64,000 nucleotides of DNA from Micromonospora matsumotoense (GTDB lineage: Bacteria; Actinomycetota; Actinomycetes; Mycobacteriales; Micromonosporaceae). Positions within the stretch are counted from its first letter, which is position 1; each line of letters starts with the position of its first letter. A program made the translations under genes and the position numbers. Under the pieces are notes generated by a model, which searched no databases, was not told the DNA's origin, and was given only the letters and a program-made list of their open reading frames with translations. The stretch covers positions 86,818 to 150,817 of the forward strand of contig NZ_FMCU01000018.1 in assembly GCF_900091525.1 (NCBI RefSeq). The letters are read 5' to 3'. Below are positions 25,212-32,668 of the stretch, in pieces.

Positions 25212-25277
25212 GGCCCCCACCCACACCTGCGCGAGCTGAAGATCTCGGTGGCCCCCCACCGCCCCCACCCGCACATG

Positions 25278-25339
25278 CGCGCGAGAGCGGTATTCCTGGC
25301 AGGCATGAACATGACCCACAGGCATACCGCTCTCGCGCG
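25278..25339. terminator. 16-bp palindrome containing a family-A intergenic repeat
   Basis: CGCGCGAGAGCGGTAT (25278-25293) pairs perfectly with ATACCGCTCTCGCGCG (25324-25339). It follows the importer operon and probably terminates it. The 30-base loop carries a conserved motif (complement: ATGCCTG-N3-GTCATGTTCATGCC) also found at 31568 and 63256. Confidence 0.75.
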
Positions 25340-25406
25340 GTACTGACACCCGGCGACCTCACCCACCGTGACGGACGCCGGGGTGCCCGCACCGGAGATG
25401 AGCGCC

Positions 25407-27695
25407 ATGACCGATCCGACCGTGATCCACCTGCGCCGGGGCCGCACCAGCCTGGTGCTCGACGCGCGCGGCCCGGGGCTGCCCCGGGTCGTCCACTGGG
25501 GGGCCGACCTCGGCCCGGTGCCCGCCGACGACCTGCCGGCCCTGGTCGACGCCACCGTGCCGCCGGTGGTGCCGAGCAGCTTCGACGCGCCGACCGTGCT
25601 GTCCCTGCTGCCCGAGGCGAGCGCCGGCTGGAGCGGCCGGCCCGGACTCGCCGGCCACCGCGCCGGCCGGGACTGGACCACCGCCTTCCACCTCGACAGC
25701 CTCGACGTCGACGACGTGGGCGGGCACAGCGGAAACGATGGGAGCCCGGCCGGGCACAGCGGGGACCCGGGTGGCGAAGGGCGTGGTCGGCGGGGCGACG
25801 CCGGGCGGGGGCGTGGCGACGCCGGGGCCCCGGTGCGCGTACCTCATGGGGAGCAGGAGCACGACGGGGATGGGGCGGCGCGGGTGACCGTGCGGGCGAC
25901 GGACCCGGGCGCGGGGTTGACCCTGACCGTCGAGATCACCCTCGACCCGGTCGGGCTGCTGACCCTGCGGCACCGGCTGCGCAACGACGCCGACCAACCC
26001 TACGAGGTACGCAAGCTGACGCCGGTGCTGCCCGTGCCGCCGGTCGCCACCGAACTGCTCGACCTGACCGGGCGCTGGTGCCGCGAACGCGCGCCGCAAC
26101 GGCACCCGTGGCCGCAGGGCGCCTGGGTCCGCGAGGGCCGACACGGCCGCACCGGGCACGACGCCACCCTGCTGCTGGTCGCCGGCACCGCCGGATTCGG
26201 TTTCGGCCACGGCGAGGTGTGGGCGGTGCACACCGCGTGGAGCGGCGACCACGTGACCGCCGCCGAGCGCCGCCCGACCGGCGAGTCCACCCTGAGCGGC
26301 GGGGAACTGCTCGCCCCGGGTGAGATCGTCCTCGGCCCCGGCGACGAGTACGCCACCCCGCTGCTCTGCGCGGTGCACTCCACCGCCGGGCTGGACGGGC
26401 TCAGCGACGTGCTGCACACCCACCTGCGGGCCCGGCCAGAGCACCCCCGCACCCCGCGCCCGGTCACCCTCAACGTGTGGGAGGCGGTCTACTTCGACCA
26501 CGACCTGGACCGGCTGCGGACCCTCGCCGACCGGGCCGCCGAGGTGGGGGTCGAACGGTTCGTCCTCGACGACGGCTGGTTCACCGGCCGCCGGCACGAC
26601 CGGGCGGGCCTGGGCGACTGGCAGGTCGACGCCGACGTCTGGCCGGCCGGCCTGGGACCGCTCATCGACCACGTCCGTGGGCACGGCATGCAGTTCGGGC
26701 TCTGGGTCGAACCGGAGATGGTCAACCCCGACTCCGACCTGTTCCGCGCCCACCCCGACTGGGTGCTCACCGCGCCCGGCCGGCTCCCCCTGCCGTGGCG
26801 GCACCAGCAGGTGCTGGACCTGGCCCACCCGGCGGCGTACGCACACCTGCTCGGCCGGCTCGACGCGCTGCTGACCGGACACCCCGGGATCGGCTACCTC
26901 AAGTGGGACCACAACCGGGACCTCACCGAGGCCGGGCACGCCGGTCGGCCCGGGGTGCACGCGCAGACCCTGGCGGCCTACCGGCTCTTCGACGAGCTGC
27001 GCGCCCGGCACCCGCACCTGGAGATCGAGAGCTGCTCGTCCGGCGGGGCCCGGGTCGACCTGGAGATCCTGCGACGCACCGACCGGGTCTGGGCCAGCGA
27101 CTGCAACGACGCCCTGGAACGGCTGTCGATCCAACGCTGGACCGGCCTGCTGCTGCCCCCGGAACTGGTCGGCACGCACATCGGCCCGGAGCGCTCGCAC
27201 ACCACCGGCCGGGTGCACACCCTGGGCTTCCGGGCGGTCACCGCGCTCTTCGGCCACCACGGCATCGAGTGGGACATCGTCGCGATCAGCGCCGAGGAGC
27301 GGGCCGAGCTGACCGCCTGGGTGGCCCTGCACAAACGGCTCCGGCCGCTGCTGCACACCGGCCGGGTGATCAGGATCGACCACCCGGACCCGGCCGTCCA
27401 GGCGCACGGCGTGGTCGCCCACGACCACTCCCGGGCGGTGTACGCGGTGTCCCGGCTGGCCACCTCCGGCACGCAGACCCCCGGCCCGGTCCGCCTGCCC
27501 GGCCTCGACCCGACCCGCCGGTACGCCGTCCGCCCGGCCGAGGGGGTGCCGGAGCCGGCGGCGATGCAGATCACCGCACCCCGCTGGCTGCCCACCGTGA
27601 CGCTGAGCGGATCGGTGCTGGCGACGGTGGGCCTGCAACTGCCGGCCCTGCACCCGGAACAGGCCCTGCTCCTGGAGGTCGACGCGGCCGACTAG
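25407..27695 (+). CDS. GH36 alpha-galactosidase
   Basis: The protein has 762 residues. The catalytic nucleophile is Asp501 in YLKWDHNRDL and the acid/base is Asp568 in the SDCNDALERL motif. Also typical are FVLDDGWFTGRR and FGLWVEPEMVNPDSDL. It removes alpha-1,6-galactose from melibiose, raffinose or galactomannan fragments; with no signal peptide it acts inside the cell. Residues about 101-156 are an unusual Gly/Arg/Asp-rich insertion not expected in the family. The ATG at 25407 has GGAG nine bases upstream; a GTG at 25368 is a longer alternative. Confidence 0.92.
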   Translation: MTDPTVIHLRRGRTSLVLDARGPGLPRVVHWGADLGPVPADDLPALVDATVPPVVPSSFDAPTVLSLLPEASAGWSGRPGLAGHRAGRDWTTAFHLDSLDVDDVGGHSGNDGSPAGHSGDPGGEGRGRRGDAGRGRGDAGAPVRVPHGEQEHDGDGAARVTVRATDPGAGLTLTVEITLDPVGLLTLRHRLRNDADQPYEVRKLTPVLPVPPVATELLDLTGRWCRERAPQRHPWPQGAWVREGRHGRTGHDATLLLVAGTAGFGFGHGEVWAVHTAWSGDHVTAAERRPTGESTLSGGELLAPGEIVLGPGDEYATPLLCAVHSTAGLDGLSDVLHTHLRARPEHPRTPRPVTLNVWEAVYFDHDLDRLRTLADRAAEVGVERFVLDDGWFTGRRHDRAGLGDWQVDADVWPAGLGPLIDHVRGHGMQFGLWVEPEMVNPDSDLFRAHPDWVLTAPGRLPLPWRHQQVLDLAHPAAYAHLLGRLDALLTGHPGIGYLKWDHNRDLTEAGHAGRPGVHAQTLAAYRLFDELRARHPHLEIESCSSGGARVDLEILRRTDRVWASDCNDALERLSIQRWTGLLLPPELVGTHIGPERSHTTGRVHTLGFRAVTALFGHHGIEWDIVAISAEERAELTAWVALHKRLRPLLHTGRVIRIDHPDPAVQAHGVVAHDHSRAVYAVSRLATSGTQTPGPVRLPGLDPTRRYAVRPAEGVPEPAAMQITAPRWLPTVTLSGSVLATVGLQLPALHPEQALLLEVDAAD

Positions 27696-27812
27696 ACGAA
27701 CATGGCCACACCGCACAGCCCGGCTCGGGCGCAGTGCCCCGGTCGGCCCACGGCACGGCCGGCACAGGCAGCACGGCCGGACCGCTCGGCGCGCTCAAGC
27801 GGCCCCCGAGGC

Positions 27813-27879
27813 GCTTGATCCACTCAATGGGGGCGATGTGGTGGTATCCGAGACAGGTCGATACCGCCACATCGCCCCC
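27813..27879. repeat. Family-B intergenic palindrome, probable two-way terminator
   Basis: GCTTGATCCACTC leads into a 19-bp stem: GGGGGCGATGTGGTGGTAT (27829-27847) pairs with 27861-27879 with one G-U pair. It lies between convergent alpha-galactosidase and mannanase genes. A close relative stands at 42754-42829. Confidence 0.7.
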
Positions 27880-27991
27880 GTTGCGGCGACCACGAACGCA
27901 CCCGGCGGCACGGACCGAGGCGGGCCGGCGGGGCGGGAACGGGCGGGGGCCGGGGCCCGCGGGGACCCGGCCACCGGTGGAGCGGTTGTGC

Positions 27992-29380
27992 TCAGCTCGC
28001 GGTGCAGGTCACCGTGGGCGTCGGGTTCACGCTGTTCCCGCTGCCGAGGAAGCCGAAGGCGGCGCTGGCCCCGGCCCCGAGCCGGCCGTTGTAGTCGACG
28101 TTGCGGGCGGTCACCGTGCTACCGCTGCTGCTCAGCGTCGCGTTCCACGACTGGCTGACGGTCTGGCCGTTGGCGAAGGTCCACTTCGTCGTCCAGCCGT
28201 TGATGGCCGCGCTGCCGGCGGTCACCCTGACCTCGCCCTGGAAGCCGCCCTGCCACGAACCGATGGTCGTGTAGGTCGCGGTACACCCACCGGTCGCGGG
28301 CGGGGTCGTGGTCGGCGGGGTGGTGGGAGGCGTGGTGGGTGGGGTGGTCGGTGGGGTGGTGGGTGGGGTGGTCGGTGGGGTCGTCGGGGTGGTGCCGGAG
28401 TAGACCGACGCCTCCTTCGAGGTCGACTTGATGCCGTTGACGCCGTTGAAGATCCGCTGGCCCCAGGTGGTCAGGGCGGCCGGGTTGAAGTTGGTGGTCA
28501 TGTCGAGGTATTCGACGCCGCCACCGTTGCCGCTCCACGACCAGCCGAGGTAGCCGATCCCGTTGGCCTGGGTGTACGACAGGATGGTGTCCTCGTCGGG
28601 GTTGCCGTCGGAGTGGTCGAAGCCGAACTCGCCGACCACGATGGGCAGCTTGGCGGTGCGGAACCGGCCCAGGTAGTCGCTGATCTCGGCGGCGGTGTCG
28701 AAGACGCCGTACATGTGGATCGAGAAGACGGTGTTCTTCTGCGGGTCGGCGGCGAACACCCCGGCCGCGTTGTCGCGCATGGTGAACGACCAGTCCTGAC
28801 CCCAGTTCGGCGCGTCCACCATGATCGTGTGGGCGAGCCCGCCGGCCCGCAGCCGCTTGATCGCGTTGGCGTTGTCGGTGGCCCAGGTGGCGTAACCCTG
28901 GTTGCCGTACGGCTCGTTGCCGATGTTGACGATGACGTACCGCTCCTGGCCCTGCAGGGCGCTGGCGATGCTCAGCCAGTAGTCGACCGCCCGGTCCAGG
29001 GTGATCGCCCCGGCCTGCTCGCCGTAGCCGGTGGTGTCGTGCACCTCCAGCACGCAGATCAGCTTGTTGGCCTTGCAGAGCGAGATGACGTTGCTGACGT
29101 CGGCGGCGGTGTTCTTGGTCCAACGGTCACCACTGGCCAGCACCACCCGCACGGTGTTCGCGCCGAGCGCCTTGATGTCGGCGAAGGAGGTGGTCTGCTG
29201 CGGATACCAGGTGTGGGCGTGGTTGACGCCCCGCATGATGAACTCGGTGCCGTTGGCGTCGTAGAGCTTGCCACCGGAGACCGAGAAGCCGGCGGCGGCC
29301 TGAGCCGGCTGCCCGAAGGCGAAGACGGCGGCGAGGACGGTGAGCAGGGCGACGCCGGCGACGGAAAGTCGCTTCTTCAT
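27992..29380 (-). CDS. Secreted GH5 endo-beta-mannanase with CBM2
   Basis: The 462-residue protein has a Sec signal peptide (MKKRLSVAGVALLTVLAAVF, cleavage near AQAAA). Its GH5 domain resembles subfamily 8 mannanases (GTEFIMRGVNHAHTWYPQQT; acid/base Glu156 in IVNIGNEPYGN; nucleophile Glu251 in VVGEFGFDHSDG). A Thr/Pro linker (about 330-360) of repeated TTPP units precedes a C-terminal CBM2 carbohydrate-binding module (about 363-462, CTATYTTIGSWQGGFQGEV). Mannanase is favoured over cellulase by the motifs and by the neighbouring alpha- and beta-galactosidases. Confidence 0.85.
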   Translation of the reverse strand: MKKRLSVAGVALLTVLAAVFAFGQPAQAAAGFSVSGGKLYDANGTEFIMRGVNHAHTWYPQQTTSFADIKALGANTVRVVLASGDRWTKNTAADVSNVISLCKANKLICVLEVHDTTGYGEQAGAITLDRAVDYWLSIASALQGQERYVIVNIGNEPYGNQGYATWATDNANAIKRLRAGGLAHTIMVDAPNWGQDWSFTMRDNAAGVFAADPQKNTVFSIHMYGVFDTAAEISDYLGRFRTAKLPIVVGEFGFDHSDGNPDEDTILSYTQANGIGYLGWSWSGNGGGVEYLDMTTNFNPAALTTWGQRIFNGVNGIKSTSKEASVYSGTTPTTPPTTPPTTPPTTPPTTPPTTPPTTTPPATGGCTATYTTIGSWQGGFQGEVRVTAGSAAINGWTTKWTFANGQTVSQSWNATLSSSGSTVTARNVDYNGRLGAGASAAFGFLGSGNSVNPTPTVTCTAS

Positions 29381-29523
29381 GGGTTTCCTCAGGAAGGGTC
29401 GACCCCGTTGCCCTGGCGGGGTGCCGATGCTGGTGACGGTGGCGCTCGGCTGCAGCCCGACAGCCGCCGCCGGAACTCCCTGGCCGCGTGCGGATCAGCG
29501 TATGCCGATGGGGTCGGGAAGGC

Positions 29524-29645
29524 AACCGGTTAAGTTACTCAGCCGTTTTCCACCGACCCTGTGGCGACCCACACCGACCATGGGCCGCCACAGGGGGCGG
29601 TCATCCCCACCACAGGATGTGACACCACCAGCCTGAACCGGTTAA
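29524..29645. promoter_or_regulatory. Paired AACCGGTTAA sites upstream of the mannanase
   Basis: AACCGGTTAA occurs at 29524-29533 and again at 29636-29645, 112 bp apart, in the 396-base gap 29381-29776 before the divergent mannanase and oxidoreductase genes. The core AACCGGTT is palindromic, as in LacI-family operators, and the spacing would allow looping. No gene is seen in the gap. Confidence 0.5.
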
Positions 29646-29776
29646 GCCGGACCTTAGACGCCCCTCGCGGGACCGTCAAGAGGCACCCCGTCGGGCGGGC
29701 CGGCCGCACATCCGAGGTTGACCGGCACCGGGCAGGGGTATCCGGTGACGATCGTCGCCCGGAAGGAGAAACCAGG

Positions 29777-30739
29777 ATGGTCCGCGTCGGCTACACCCTG
29801 ATGTGCGAACAGACCGGCCCGAAGCAGTTGGTCGACCACGCGGTACGGGCGGAGGCAGCCGGCTTCGACCAGCTGGTCATGTCCGACCACTACTACCCGT
29901 GGCTCGACGCGCAGGGCCACTCCCCGTACGCCTGGTCGGTGCTGGGCGCGGTCGCCCACGCCACCAGCCGGGCCGAGCTGATGTCCTTCGTGACCTGCCC
30001 GATCCGCCGCTACCACCCGGCGGTGGTGGCGCAGAAGGCCAGCACGATCGGGGTGCTCTCCGACGGGCGGTTCACCCTCGGCCTCGGCGCCGGGGAGAAC
30101 CTCAACGAACACGTGGTCGGCGGCTGGCCGCACGTGCAGCAGCGGCACGAGATGTTCTCCGAGGCGCTCCAGATCATCCGTCCGCTGCTCAACGGCGAGA
30201 CACTGACCTTCTCCGGCAACCACTTCGACGTCCCCGACGCCTACGTCTGGGACCGTCCGGAACGCCCCGTGCCGATGGCCGTCGCCGCGTCCGGGCCGTC
30301 CTCGGCCGCGCTGGCCGCCGAGTACGCCGACGGCATCGTCGCCACCGAACCCGACTCCCGGATCATCCAGCTCTATGACGACGCGGGCGGCGTCGGACAG
30401 CCCCGCTACGGCCAGGTGGCCATCTGCTACGGCCCCGACGAGGCCGAGTGCCGCAAGATCGTGCACGACCAGTTCCGCTGGTTCGGCAACGGTTGGAAGG
30501 TCAACGCCGACCTGCCCGACCCGGACGCCTTCGCCGCCGCCACCCAGTTCGTCCGGGAGGAGGACGTCGCCGACGGCATCCCCTGCGGCCCGGACGTCGA
30601 GCGGCACGTCGAGGCGTTCCGCGCCTTCGTCGACGCCGGCTTCACGCACGTGGCGGTCCTGCAGGTCGGCGGGGACAGCCAGCCGATGTTCCTCGACTGG
30701 GCGCAGGAGAAGTTGCTGCCCCGGCTCCGCGAACTGTGA
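29777..30739 (+). CDS. F420-dependent LLM-class oxidoreductase
   Basis: The 320-residue luciferase-like TIM barrel resembles the TIGR03557 group (MVRVGYTLMCEQTGPKQLVD; QLVMSDHYYPWLDAQGHSPY; RFTLGLGAGENLNEHVVG; AASGPSSAALAAEYADG). Such enzymes use reduced deazaflavin F420 and include glucose-6-phosphate dehydrogenase relatives; the substrate is unknown. AAGGAG lies about eight bases before the ATG. Confidence 0.88.
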   Translation: MVRVGYTLMCEQTGPKQLVDHAVRAEAAGFDQLVMSDHYYPWLDAQGHSPYAWSVLGAVAHATSRAELMSFVTCPIRRYHPAVVAQKASTIGVLSDGRFTLGLGAGENLNEHVVGGWPHVQQRHEMFSEALQIIRPLLNGETLTFSGNHFDVPDAYVWDRPERPVPMAVAASGPSSAALAAEYADGIVATEPDSRIIQLYDDAGGVGQPRYGQVAICYGPDEAECRKIVHDQFRWFGNGWKVNADLPDPDAFAAATQFVREEDVADGIPCGPDVERHVEAFRAFVDAGFTHVAVLQVGGDSQPMFLDWAQEKLLPRLREL

Positions 30740-31320
30740 CCTCCGTGGCGGGTCGGAACGGGTCGCGCACCCGTCCCGACCCGCACCCGACCGGCGCCGG
30801 CCCCGGCGCATTGCGGCGCGCCCTCGCCGCGCCGCGCCCGACGGCCGGCCTCGGTGGGCACTCGTTCGGCGCGGAGGCGGCCGCCGCGCTCGCCGTGGCC
30901 CGCCCCAGGGTGGTCCGGGCACTGGTGCTGGCCGGTCCGACCAGCGATCCGACCGCCCGCTCCCGCCGGGGGCTGGTCGGGCGGTGGCTGGTGGACACCC
31001 TGCGGGAGTCGCCCTGGCAGGTGCCGATCCTGTGCCGCGACGTCCTCGACGCCCGGCCGTGGCGGGTCGCCACCACCGTCTCGCACTCGGTACGCCACGC
31101 GGTGGAGGCGGACCTGGCCTGGATCACCGCGCCCACCCTCGTGCTCGCCGGGGAACGGGACCCGATCGTGCCGCCCCGGTGGCGTGCCCAGGTCACCCGG
31201 TTGGTGCCGGACGCCCGGCTGGTCACCGTGCCCGACGTCGCCCACAACGTGCTCACCACCGCCCCCGGGCCGGTGGCCGAGGCGATCCGCGACCTGCTCG
31301 ACCCGAACCCGAGAGGGTGA
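30736..31320 (+). CDS. Alpha/beta hydrolase lacking the usual N-terminus
   Basis: The 194-residue protein has the nucleophile elbow GLGGHSFGAEAAAAL at about 34-48, the acid loop LVLAGERDPIVPP, and the catalytic His in VPDVAHNVLTT. Family members normally have about 80 more residues before the elbow, with the oxyanion HG loop; here these are replaced by an Arg/Pro-rich stretch. The GTG start overlaps the stop of the preceding oxidoreductase (GTGA). It is either a 5'-truncated remnant or a very short hydrolase. Confidence 0.55.
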   Translation: MTSVAGRNGSRTRPDPHPTGAGPGALRRALAAPRPTAGLGGHSFGAEAAAALAVARPRVVRALVLAGPTSDPTARSRRGLVGRWLVDTLRESPWQVPILCRDVLDARPWRVATTVSHSVRHAVEADLAWITAPTLVLAGERDPIVPPRWRAQVTRLVPDARLVTVPDVAHNVLTTAPGPVAEAIRDLLDPNPRG

Positions 31321-31323
31321 GCC

Positions 31324-31443
31324 ATGCGCTTCGGTAACACCCAGATCCGACCCCTCGGCGGCGGCTTCGGCTGCCTCCTGATGATCCTCTTTTCGGTGCT
31401 CGCCTCGATCGCCCTGACCGTCCTGGTCAACCTGCTCCTCTGA
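31324..31443 (+). CDS. 39-residue single-helix membrane peptide
   Basis: The ATG at 31324 is preceded by GAGAGGG. The peptide is MRFGNTQIRPLGGGFGC followed by a hydrophobic helix (LLMILFSVLASIALTVLV) to the stop at 31443. The start lies three bases after the hydrolase stop, so it is probably in the same transcript. Similar tiny membrane peptides are common in actinomycetes; the function is unknown. Confidence 0.6.
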   Translation: MRFGNTQIRPLGGGFGCLLMILFSVLASIALTVLVNLLL

Positions 31444-31567
31444 CGACGGCGGAACCGGATCTGGTGCCGCACCCGACGTCGTGCCCCACCGAGCCGGACG
31501 GCAGGAGGACCCCCGAGCAGCGGCTGCCGCACACGCAGCATGGTGGGTACCACTTGCCCGGAGTAGA

Positions 31568-31603
31568 CATGCCTGCTTGTCATATTCATGCCCCGGCGGC
31601 ATA
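31568..31603. repeat. Family-A intergenic repeat
   Basis: CATGCCTGCTTGTCATATTC and the following ATGCCCCGGCGGCATA match the loop element at 25291-25328 and the copy at 63256-63290. It sits in the 354-base gap 31444-31797, which otherwise holds no gene. Confidence 0.55.
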
Positions 31604-31711
31604 AGGACGTGCCGAGGTGGTGACTCCGCTCCCCCACCGGACAGAGTGCCCCGCAGGGTGCACCGCGTCGCCGACCGGGGCGGGCCACCCAGGCGCAAAG
31701 GCACCAGGATG

Positions 31712-31755
31712 AGCCCGGCTCGGTGCGATGACCAGCCCGGCTCGGTGCGATGACC
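31712..31755. repeat. 22-bp tandem duplication
   Basis: A 22-bp unit (AGCCCGGCTCGGTGCGATGA plus CC) occurs twice head to tail at 31712-31733 and 31734-31755, with no mismatch. No function is apparent. Confidence 0.7.
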
Positions 31756-31797
31756 GGTGCGGCGGCGTGCGGCCGGCAGGCACTCGCGACGAGCCCG

Positions 31798-32658
31798 TCA
31801 GGCCGGGTCGAGGTCCAGCTCGGCGACGACCGGGTAGTGGTCGGAGGCGTACTCGGTGTCGCCGCCGCGTACCACGTGGAAGTCCCGCAGCCGGGCGGCG
31901 AGCGCCGGGGTGCCGAGCAGGTAGTCCAGCCGCATGCCGGAGAACTCGACGCCGCCGCCGTGCCGCGTCGGCGCGGTCAGCCCGGCCTCGACCGGCTCGC
32001 CGGCGTGGGTCGGGTCGACCGCCCCGCCGGCACGGGTCGGGTCAGCCAGCCCGGCGGCGCGGGTCCAGAGGTCGACCAGGCCGGCGGCGAGCAGCCGGGC
32101 CACCGCCCTGGTCTCCACGGTCCGCCCGTCGCGGCGCAGGTGCCGTCGCCGGTACGCCGCCGGCAGCCGGGCCACCCGGTCGGCGTGCTCGGTGCCCGGG
32201 TCGAGGGTGTTCAGGTCACCGGCGACCAGCGCCAGCCCCCCGGGCGCGCGGCGCACCGCCCCGGCGAGCCAGCCGGCCTCGACCCGCCGCCGCAGCCCGG
32301 TGTACGGGTCGAGATGCGTGCTGAGCACGATGAGCGGGCCGGCGGCGGTGGCCAGTTCGACCCGCTGCGCCGCGTGGTGGAACGGCCGGCGGACCGGCCC
32401 GGCGGAGCGGGTCCGCCAGGGCGGGCGGACCAGCACCGCCACCGGCTGACCGAAGCAGGTGCGGGCCAGGTACGGACGCATCCCCACCCGGTCGGCGAAC
32501 CCGGCCAGCACCCCCGGCCGGTCGAAACCGCGTAGCTCCTGCACCGCCAGCACGTCGGGGGCCTGCGCGGCGACGACCCGGCACACCAGGTCCCGGCGGT
32601 CGGGGCCGGTCCGGTCCCGACCGCCGGTCCTGATGTTCCAGCTCATCATCCGCAGCAC
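31798..32658 (-). CDS. Endonuclease/exonuclease/phosphatase-family protein
   Basis: The 286-residue EEP protein has SWNIRTGG (metal Asn), LAVQELRGF (metal Glu), STHLDPYTG, VAGDLNTLDPG (Asp/Asn) and a C-terminal SDHYPVVAEL (catalytic Asp-His). Targets in this fold range from nucleic acids to phosphoinositides and sphingomyelin. It begins 11 bases after the PAP2 gene stop, so it shares that operon. The GTG at 32658 was used; ATGs at 32649 and 32646 are alternatives. Confidence 0.8.
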   Translation of the reverse strand: MLRMMSWNIRTGGRDRTGPDRRDLVCRVVAAQAPDVLAVQELRGFDRPGVLAGFADRVGMRPYLARTCFGQPVAVLVRPPWRTRSAGPVRRPFHHAAQRVELATAAGPLIVLSTHLDPYTGLRRRVEAGWLAGAVRRAPGGLALVAGDLNTLDPGTEHADRVARLPAAYRRRHLRRDGRTVETRAVARLLAAGLVDLWTRAAGLADPTRAGGAVDPTHAGEPVEAGLTAPTRHGGGVEFSGMRLDYLLGTPALAARLRDFHVVRGGDTEYASDHYPVVAELDLDPA

Positions 32659-32668
32659 GGGCGACGAC

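Noticed and set aside
25359..27716. 785-codon open frame antisense to the alpha-galactosidase
   Set aside because: The sense strand carries complete GH36 catalytic motifs; the antisense product has none.
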